DNA of 64,000 nt from Lantana camara (Eukaryota > Streptophyta > Magnoliopsida > Lamiales > Verbenaceae). The DNA is taken from NCBI GenBank assembly GCA_037501455.1, contig CM074862.1:53475501-53539500 (forward strand), given 5' to 3'. Within the stretch, counting starts at the first letter, position 1, and the number at the start of each line of letters is the position of its first letter. Positions 56,308 to 64,000 of the stretch are shown here, piece after piece. Both the position numbers and the translations under genes were made by a program. The notes under the pieces were generated by a model. That model ran no database searches. It was not told where the DNA came from and saw only the letters and a program-made list of their open reading frames with translations.

Positions 56308-59300
56308 TATATATAGATATTATAATACATGCATGCATAATAATCTAAAAAATCTAAAATGCATGCATTACATGCACACGTTGTAGCACCCGCACGGTGG
56401 GTCACCACATCCCCCGCACCAAAGTCCGATCCACATACGAAATGGGGAGTCCGTACATGAACCAAACAGTGGCGAACGGGAGACTGACAAACTCACACCT
56501 AGGTTAGGCGGAACTTAGACCCTAAACAACAAAACCAATCAGACAATTAAAAGTATGCGGAAGCGAAACAAGCCATGCAATACTCAAAACATTTATAAAC
56601 AGTTGACGGGTTCAACTACTTCACGCAACCTGTCCTAACCTGTCCCGAAATATACATATCAATTCATAAATAAATTCCAAATAGCGTATGCAAACATATC
56701 TTATACATAAGCCAAATTAAAGAAATGTGAATGCAAGACCACCTACTAGACAAAGACACGGAACAGACTCCAAAAGACAGACACACTCCGCCTAGCACGA
56801 ACTCCAAGCAAAACCTGCAAACTAAAGGTAAAAGGGGAGGGGTCAGTCTTAACTCGACTGAGTGAGGGGTTAACACACTCACACTATATATATAAGAGCA
56901 AAGCACGGATCAAACTCATAATGTTCATGAACGCGGGGATAGTTTTTGCACACTAAATCATTTCCCGTGATATACATATATATAAAGGGGTTACTTTGCA
57001 AATCAAACAAACCAAATTATCTTACCGAACAACTTAGCAAAACCTATTAGGTCTTAACATATTCAAAACTTAACTTATCTTATAAAACTCCCTTTTTATT
57101 TAACTTAGAATCTATCCCCGTTTCATAAACCTTACAGAACATACATATCATATCATATAGAACTCGGCGGGTATGAGCTCCGACTCCCCCAATCTCCTCA
57201 TAACATATCATATCAGAATCAAAACAGAAAACTTACATACATATCAAATCATATCATATCATCCTCAACTCCGGGTGATGGAAGGGTGTATACGCCCAAC
57301 CATCCAGACAAACGAGGGGAGCGCCTTGCGAGTACTCAAACCCTCAGGATTCCTTCCCTCACCAAACCTCCTGGTGAGTTCAGGGGTGATCCTCTGCAGA
57401 CAGATGGAGACTATGCACAGGCTTAACCTCGACGGCCCTATGCCGTCCCGAGGGTTCCTTACCCATAGCTCCGGGGCCCAACAAACACATATCAAAACAG
57501 AACCCGCTACAACAGAGACAGACAGACATAACTTATACATATATACGTATACATACCACTTCCCGTTTCAATCAAACTCGGTCCTTGCCAATCTTGGCTC
57601 ATGAGAAGTATACGGTTAGAAGCATAGCTTCACGTGGCAAAACATAACAAATCATAATACAGAGGCATACCTAGGCCCGTACATTGCTCAACATACTTGC
57701 AAACTCAGGACATATTCAACAAATACATACTTCACACGTATTTATATACATATAAGGCTTTATAAATCACATGCAATCAAAACCGAGCACGTTGCAATAA
57801 GGTGTAACTATATCCTATCCTCACCTTACACCGAAGAGGCCGAAGACAAGACACTTGATCCACCCCGGAATCAACACGGCCGACAAAACACCACCCCGGG
57901 TGTACCTGGACAAACTGAACACCGGAACAAGACTTAGACACATGAATGAACCACATATACGCACGGCAATGCTCACGAATACAAATGATGCAACATATAA
58001 TCCATATCTATTCAATCAAGTCATTCAGAGCATATTATAATTCATATTTCATATCAAAAGATGCATAACTTATAAAATTCATAACATTAATTACATAAAA
58101 TAAAGTAGGACATTAAGAATTTCAAATTATATCATGCACCAAGTCTCACGAAATTAACATGAATTACATAACAATTTATATACAAATTACACATTGGCAT
58201 ACTTGATCAATTTATTCAAATTAAATACAACGTATCTTTTCATAATTCATTTCTTATGTTTTATAAAATTTCATAATCAATTTATAGCACATACGGGATC
58301 AAATTGCACAATTAAAATCAATTAACGAATAAAATAGAATAGCTTCAAAATTCATATAAAATCAACCGGACATCCGATTGACGAACGGAAAGTGGCGATG
58401 GACTCACCACGACGAAAGGAACCTATTGTCCGAAAGTCGCCGGAAAGCCACCACCGTGGCCGGCCGAACAGCCACCGGCCGCCACCGGAACACCGCCTCC
58501 GGTGGTTGGAAAAATCCCCGGAAGGACAGAAACAAGCGCCTCGGCCTACTAAACAATAGCCCTCAATCAATTTCAGAAAATACCAAACACACGGGACTTC
58601 GTTGACGGAAAACCGAACTAAATTCCAACGACGAAAACTGAAATTAAACGCAAACCGCTAAACGAAAATAAAATCCGGACATACCGTTGGAAAGCCCGTA
58701 ACGAGCCCTACAAAAGCCCCCAAGCCAACCGCCGGAAAAGTCGCCGGAAAATCGGACCGCCGGTCCAGACCGGTCCGCCACCGGTTCGCCGCCGCCGGCC
58801 GGTTCTCGGGTTGGGGCCAACGCCATCCGCTACGTTTCGATATTCTGAGCAACTTCCGTGAAGGAACCACCACCAAAAGCCCACCGGAAGAGGGCCAAAT
58901 CCGCCGCCGAAGTTCTGCCACCGCGCCACCGCCGATTCCGCCGTCTCCGCCGCGATTCGCTCAAAAAGGAGGCCGGAAATGGAACGGGAAGGGTAAAAAA
59001 CGTAGGGTAGGGTAGTGGTTGGCCGGCGAAAGTCGCCGGATCGCCGGCGACGAAGTGGTGGCGCCACCCACCACTTTCAGGCTGCCGCTGTGCCGCTGTG
59101 GGTCGTCGGTTGGCCACGAAGTTGGTACGGTTGTGACGGGCTCGTCGAGCTGATGAATTTCGACTATTGATTCGTCGAATTCCGTCGAGAAACGAGGGAG
59201 AACGAGCATGTGTGTGAAATTGCACCTTCACTGCGTGAATAGTGCTCTGCGCGAGGAAGAAGACGATGCGGCTGGAGCTGCTGAAAATGGCACGCAAAAC

Positions 59301-59938
59301 GAGGGAATCCGAGTATATATCTCGGGTCCTCGTACGCAAAAACGATCGAACGAACGAGCTAACGACATCCGAATTGGGCAAACTTAGAGTCTACGGACTC
59401 GTTTCGCCGCCCCGGACGCGTTGAAGGGGTCAAAGAAGTCAAAATCTCAACCGAACGAGAAGTGACCGGAAAAACCCATTAAAAGGAGAAAATTACAAAA
59501 AGGGCCCTAAACTCTAAAAGAGTTTAAAATAGGGCCACGAAAAATATAAAATCACTTAATTAAACACATAAAAGTTAAAAGGTGACATACCTTATAATTC
59601 GAACGATCGGGATGTTACACACGTACACCGTTAATACATATCTAACAGCAAAACAATTATATGACATTAATATTATTAAAGTAAAATAATTAACATTTAA
59701 TACATATAAAATAAAATTAAATATATAAAACACGTATAAATAATTATTTCGCGCAATTAAGGAGCACACAAGTTATTCACAAAATTTCAAATTCAAATTT
59801 TGTATATATTTCAATTAATCACTTATTTAACAATTAAACAATGAAATTTAATTATAGAAAACCCTAAAAACCAATTAATTTTCGCAAATTAGTAAATACA
59901 TATGTCATTTTAAAATACTGAAAAGTTGGGGCGTTACA
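52805..59938 (-). repeat. 5' LTR of element F, interrupted by a solo LTR
   Basis: About 3.89 kb without the insert (52805-56376 plus 59620-59938, with the CACGT duplication). It is longer than the 3' LTR mainly by the 429-bp segment 53080-53508, which includes an acceptor-like TTTGCAG in the sense strand near 53254. A hairpin at 54036-54050 matches 46905-46919. Confidence 0.88.
56382..59619 (-). repeat. Solo LTR related to element A (3238 bp), flanked by CACGT
   Basis: Sense start TGTAACATCCCGATCG at 59619 and end TGCGGGTGCTACA at 56382. CACGT at 56377-56381 and 59620-59624 is the target duplication. No PBS, PPT or internal DNA is present, so it is a solo LTR left by LTR-LTR recombination. 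Its first 1.25 kb match the A LTR; its middle 1.9 kb has no counterpart in A but resembles the I LTR (hairpin GACGGC/GCCGTC at 57431-57447). ORFs such as 57173-57604 lack family motifs. Confidence 0.9.
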
Positions 59939-59943
59939 GATTC

Positions 59944-60946
59944 CATTATGTTTAACGGCGAAACGGAACTCGTCAAGGAGTTTTTGACGAGGAAACGCCA
60001 ACCGGGCTTTGAGAACTCATGAAGCTCATAGCCACAATGATATGTTTAGGTGGTCGGGCCTTGCAAACCCGTTCACCACCCGGAGGAAGAAGGTTGGAAC
60101 TTATTTTATGATTATGATTATTATTATGTTATGATTGATAGGCACCGTGCGGGAATGCCGGGACACGGATTGCCCAAACGAATATGTTTTAGGATATGAT
60201 ATATGATTTTTGTGTATTATGATATATTGCATGATCACCTATTTAATGTATTAATGATATTTGTTGTACACAGTCGGAGTTTGGTTGGAGATAATGCACG
60301 CTCACTCGCCGAGCCTTATTGTTTATGTATGATTTATGAACTTAATAAAATTAATATGAGTAGTCGTAAAGTCCGAGAATTGCTTAGTTACTCTCTTGCC
60401 CCCTTGGGAACTAATTTTAAATAAAACCTTGCTCGGGATTTATGACTTACATGCGCATGTTTCTATATGTGTATCGCTCCTGCTCACTCAGTCTTCTAGA
60501 GACTGACCCCTCTTTCCCCCTTTTCCAGTTTCTTTTGCAGGTGTTGGTTACTAGGCGGAGTTAGAGTGTCGAGTCGTTGTTCTAGTCTCACTCATTTACA
60601 CTCACTGCATACTATATGGTTTCTAAGTATTGTATTGACCTTTTATGGTTGGCCGTTGTGCCCTTATTGAACTGATATTATTTCAGGATTGGTGTATTGA
60701 TTAGTGGAACCCATAGTTATACTCTTGTTGGATTTCATTTATTTCTTTAGTATTATGTGAATGATTTTCTTCCTTCTGCATTTTGCTTTTGTTGATTGTT
60801 CCGGGGTTAGCTTCTGCCTAGTCAGGACCGTATTTTTCTTTGTCACCCATTCGCTGTGAGTCCGATTCATGTATGGACTGCTTATTTCATATGTGGATTA
60901 GACTCATAATGCGGGGGATGTGGTGCCTATCGTCCCGGGTGCTACA
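59944..60946 (+). repeat. 5' LTR of element G, right part
   Basis: It resumes the LTR cut at 46102. It contains an acceptor-like TTTTGCAG near 60540 and CTAGGCGG. From about 60760 it is nearly identical to the end of the A LTR (34915-35102), ending GGGTGCTACA at 60946. The whole G LTR is about 2.1 kb. Confidence 0.85.
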
Positions 60947-60954
60947 TCTATAAG

Positions 60955-60966
60955 TGGTATCAGAGC
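60955..60966 (+). other. Primer-binding site of element G (tRNA-iMet)
   Basis: TGGTATCAGAGC, 8 nt after the LTR end (spacer TCTATAAG). Confidence 0.9.
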
Positions 60967-62062
60967 CTAGGGTTGCAAAACTCGGGCTCTCGTGTCGGGT
61001 GGGTCAGTCTAGGTCGTTCGGCATAGTAACTATGTGATAATGTGTGCATTGCATCGATCTTGACCATGAAATTGTCTTTCTTTTTAATTTTGTTGAATTA
61101 CTTGTTGCATTTCATATTGAATCCGTGTCTTTCGTGTTGAATATGTGCCATATGAATGTACTAATCGCATGCATATACCTTCGAAATGAGTTATGATTTA
61201 CAGGTTATAACGATGATATCAAAGACGACCAAGTTCTACGATCACAACAATCTATAACAGATTCTTTCTAAGGCACGGAAGATAGGAAGGATGCCCGGGG
61301 AGGAATGTGGAGAATGCTAGATGCGTGGCTTCATAGACAGAGTTAGACTTAATGGTTAGGATTCAGAATGGGAGGTTTGACTTTGAAGATGCGAGAGTAG
61401 AGGGACTCTTGATGAAATAAGGGTCGATTGTGGAATGTTGTGACTCAGAAGATCGATTCATGCGGATCTACTACATAGGGTACTTTAATTGGATTCAATA
61501 GGATCGTTAAACCAAAGGAATGAAGTGAGCAAACCTTGAAGGTATTTTGGTTTTGGACTCGGACCATTGAAGAGTTATCAACATTTAGGAGGTTGTAGAG
61601 GTCAAGACCGGGAAGAACTGAGTTCGGGAGCTCTGGAATTCAACTAAGATTGAAAGGCAAGGAGAGATTGGAAATATTCAAGCAACGTAGTAAATGCGTG
61701 TTCGCAGAAGATATGGAGTAACAAATGGAAACGATAAAGAAAGGCAAAGACTCTTTGGAAGGAAATTATGCGCTCAAGTAGAAGTAGGTGGAAAACAAGT
61801 TCAACGCACCAATTGAAACTCATACATGATAAGCACGGGAATCTAGATCAAGGTGATGACTAGAAGTAAGCGTTGATTATCGAGAAGAAGCTTGGATGAT
61901 AACCCTGTGGATGTAGAAGAATTGGGGATCAAGAAATTACAATCTTAGATTAGGGAAGATACAAGTGATGCACAAAGATTCATGGAAAACCTGAAGACCG
62001 TGGGAAAGACGAAGCATGATTAGCAAGTCAAAGTGACCTCGTGATTGGAGGAACAAGGACAC
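60967..62062 (+). mobile_element. 5' part of the non-coding internal domain of element G
   Basis: The leader matches C, A and F. 61720-61800 matches element A at about 36065-36130 (ATGGAGTAACAAATGG-like and ACGATAAAGAAA). No ORF of note. It is cut at 62062 by the LTR of element H, and the rest of G is outside the window. Confidence 0.7.
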
Positions 62063-64000
62063 TGTAACGCCCCAAATTCCGGAAGTTCAGGTAAGCACGC
62101 CACGTGCGGGTCTTCGGGAGTTGGGAGTTTAAGTTTATACATTTACTTGCTTATTATGATTTCATTATAATATTGTGTGCATTATACAATTCTCTATATT
62201 TATATGAATTAATTTTAATGTGAAATTCATGAATTAAGTGATAGTGTGCTTAATTGTATTATGTGACTTTAATTGATCATTTCATGAAATTATGGACTTA
62301 ATTGCATAACTTGGTTTGGAGCTAATGGATCTTTTAGGTAGGGATAATACTTGATTGCATTCATTTAAATAACCTAGGGACTTGTTTGCAAATTGGGGAC
62401 ATATGTTTAGATAGTGGATGATATAATATATATCTAGTATATGCATCTCTTCCAACACTCTCATACAGTACATACACACAAGAACCTCACATATACACAC
62501 ACTAAGGATCGATCAAAACACCTTCAAGAGAGGAGGAGAAGAATTCATCTCATAATCCCAAGCTACTTTGAAGAACTTTGGAGCTAGAAGCATCAACATC
62601 TTCATCTCTTCATCTCATCTCATTCTTCTTTCATTTCAAGGTATAAAATGAGAATGGATTGAATTTCTTGATTGGCTACATGGGTAGGGTTTGATGTTAG
62701 CTTGATGCTTTCTTGGTTATTCTTGTATAGAAGCATGTTTAGGTCATTTTTCCCTTCATTCTTGCATAATACAAGAGGTTATGTGATGGTTGGTGTATAT
62801 GAATAATTATGGGGTTTTGGGGCTTGATTCTTGGAGATTTGATGCATATTTATTGGTTTGATTGTTGAATACTTGAAGTATGATGCATGTATGAGGTGTT
62901 TTAACAATTGTTTTGGTTGGGGTTTGGGATTTATTTGGTTTGGAGTTGGTTTTGCATGGAAACCCCTGTTTTCTCCCATGTTTTTCTGTCACGCACAGGT
63001 GACACGGGCGTGTCACCTTTGCTTTGTTTTGCGTGACACGGGGGTGCGGGTTGGCTGGGGCGGTTTTTCTGTACCGTGACACGGGGGTGTCACGGTTTGC
63101 CTTGTTTTGGTGACACGGGCGTGTCGCCTTGTTTTGCAAGCTTTTGGTCCGCTGTACCGTGACACGGGGGTGTCACGGCTTAGTGTAATTTTGTGACACG
63201 GGCGTGTCACTCCCTGTTTTCATGCATATTGTTTTGCATGCTTGGATGTACGTGTATGTGTTATATACTTGGTTTATTGACATCATGCTCGTATTTGACA
63301 TTCATTAAATAATTATTGTATAACATATTGGTGCATAACGTTGCCGTTCGTCATAATTGGTTCATTCGAGTCGAGTCTTATTTCACACTTGTCCTTGTTG
63401 CACAGATCACGGTCCCGGTTTTGGGGAGCCCGCTCAGTAGGGTGCTCTCTTGCCTTCTTTTGGTCGTCTGGTCAGGTGAGGTTTAAATTCTAGATAAATA
63501 GAACCCTTACAACCCCTATGTGACTATTTCGGCCAAAATGTATATATATATATCTATAGTTTGCGAACCTTATGACTTTCAAATGATTTGATAAAATGGA
63601 TTGATTGATTGACGGATTGATTGTATTGGGCGAGTATTGAATGGCACTGTGGGCCCGAGGATAGTGGCTCGAGCCAACCGGGAAAGCATGGGCTGACGGG
63701 TAACTCGAGTGCTATCCTCACCAAATGGGATGACCCCTGAACCCCCTAGGAGATTAGGGGAGGAAGGAGTTCCGGGCTTAGGGATTCATGTACCCTCTGC
63801 CCAGACTGATTGGATGGTGGGGCCTTGCAATCCCACCATCACCCGGAGGAAGAAGGATGGAGTGAAATTGCTAATTGTGCACAGTAAATAATTGCTTGAT
63901 CACCTAATCACCTAATAAATTGATCGATTGTACATGGTCGGAGCAAGGTTGGAGAATTGCCCTCACTCGCCGGGCCACATATTGATTGTATTGAACTGAA
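62063..64000 (+). repeat. LTR of element H, running off the window
   Basis: It starts TGTAACGCCCCAAATTCC at 62063. No PPT precedes it, so it is a 5' or solo LTR inserted into G. A donor-like CAAG|GTATAA is at 62640/62641 and a palindrome array at 62998-63210. From about 63340 it aligns with the D LTR: AGGTGAGGTTTAAATTCTAG at 63475 matches 3833, and a GTGGGCCC.AGG-TAGTG stretch at 63649 matches 4009. Confidence 0.82.
62998..63210 (+). repeat. Alternating palindrome array in the H LTR
   Basis: Type 1 (GTGACACGGGCGTGTCAC core) lies at 62998-63017, 63109-63128 and 63193-63210. Type 2 (arms CCGTGACAC and GTGTCACGG, loop GGGG) lies at 63074-63095 and 63157-63178. A half-copy is at 63033-63046. Types alternate as in the C LTR. 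The 63109 unit has one change that still allows a G-T pair. Confidence 0.87.

Larger units (their letters stand above)
46103..59938 (-). mobile_element. Non-coding LTR retrotransposon F (LARD-like), interrupted by a solo LTR
   Basis: Minus-oriented: 3' LTR 46103-49604, PPT and hairpin, hairpin array, internal domain to 52784, PBS 52785-52796, and 5' LTR 52805-59938 with a nested solo LTR at 56382-59619. The flanking duplication is GATTC. The internal domain is 3200 bp and shows no retroelement protein. Its length and leader match elements A and G. Confidence 0.9.

Noticed and set aside
57173..57604. A 143-codon ORF and its antisense partner at 57265-57540 in the solo LTR.
   Set aside because: They lie inside the LTR, show no known motif, and the same LTR region in I and F does not keep the frame.

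Overview
The window looks like repeat-rich intergenic DNA from a flowering plant. It is AT-rich and packed with nested Ty3/gypsy LTR retrotransposons. The pol, integrase and chromodomain sequences are typical of plant chromoviruses (Tekay/Del type), and every primer-binding site that can be seen matches plant initiator tRNA-Met. I found no convincing host gene, tRNA, rRNA or CRISPR array. The species cannot be told from the sequence.

Layout (letters are my own names for element families). 1-1166: partial LTR of E (minus). 1217-4872: internal 3' end plus 3' LTR of D (plus), abutting a reverse-transcriptase fragment (4873-5202, minus). 5203-6390 is unassigned, and 6391-6723 is a scrap of a non-coding element. 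6724-28395: tandem composite of B (minus), LTR-internal-LTR-internal-LTR. Each unit carries gag, protease, RT, RNase H, integrase and chromodomain, plus an extra coiled-coil ORF between the primer-binding site and gag; both units are broken. 28396-32677: truncated gag and 5' LTR of C (minus). 32678-43122: a long LTR (I), split by element A (33442-40027), which is complete, non-coding and flanked by ACTGC. 43123-45010: 3' end of a non-chromovirus type element (J). 45013-60946: LTR of G, split by element F (46103-59938, non-coding, flanked by GATTC). F's own 5' LTR is split by a solo LTR (56382-59619, flanked by CACGT). 60947-62062: G leader and internal start. 62063-64000: LTR of H, running off the window.

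Reading the nesting gives a relative order. J is oldest; I and G went into J. A and C went into I, F into G and the solo LTR's parent into F. B lies in C and later recombined with another B copy.

How the parts may work together. A, F and G have a non-coding internal domain (about 3.2 kb in A and F) with a conserved leader, like large retrotransposon derivatives (LARDs). That leader aligns by eye with the leader of gag-bearing C, so a Tekay-type element could mobilise them in trans (inference). The most interesting signal is structural, not coding. Three kinds of short inverted repeat recur in unrelated families with changed arm sequences but preserved pairing: (1) a hairpin with a GGAC loop 17-22 nt before the 3' LTR; (2) tandem 28-30 nt hairpin arrays upstream of it in A, D and F; (3) arrays of palindromes inside LTRs with a constant CG-CC-CG centre and family-specific arms. 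All alignments were made by eye.
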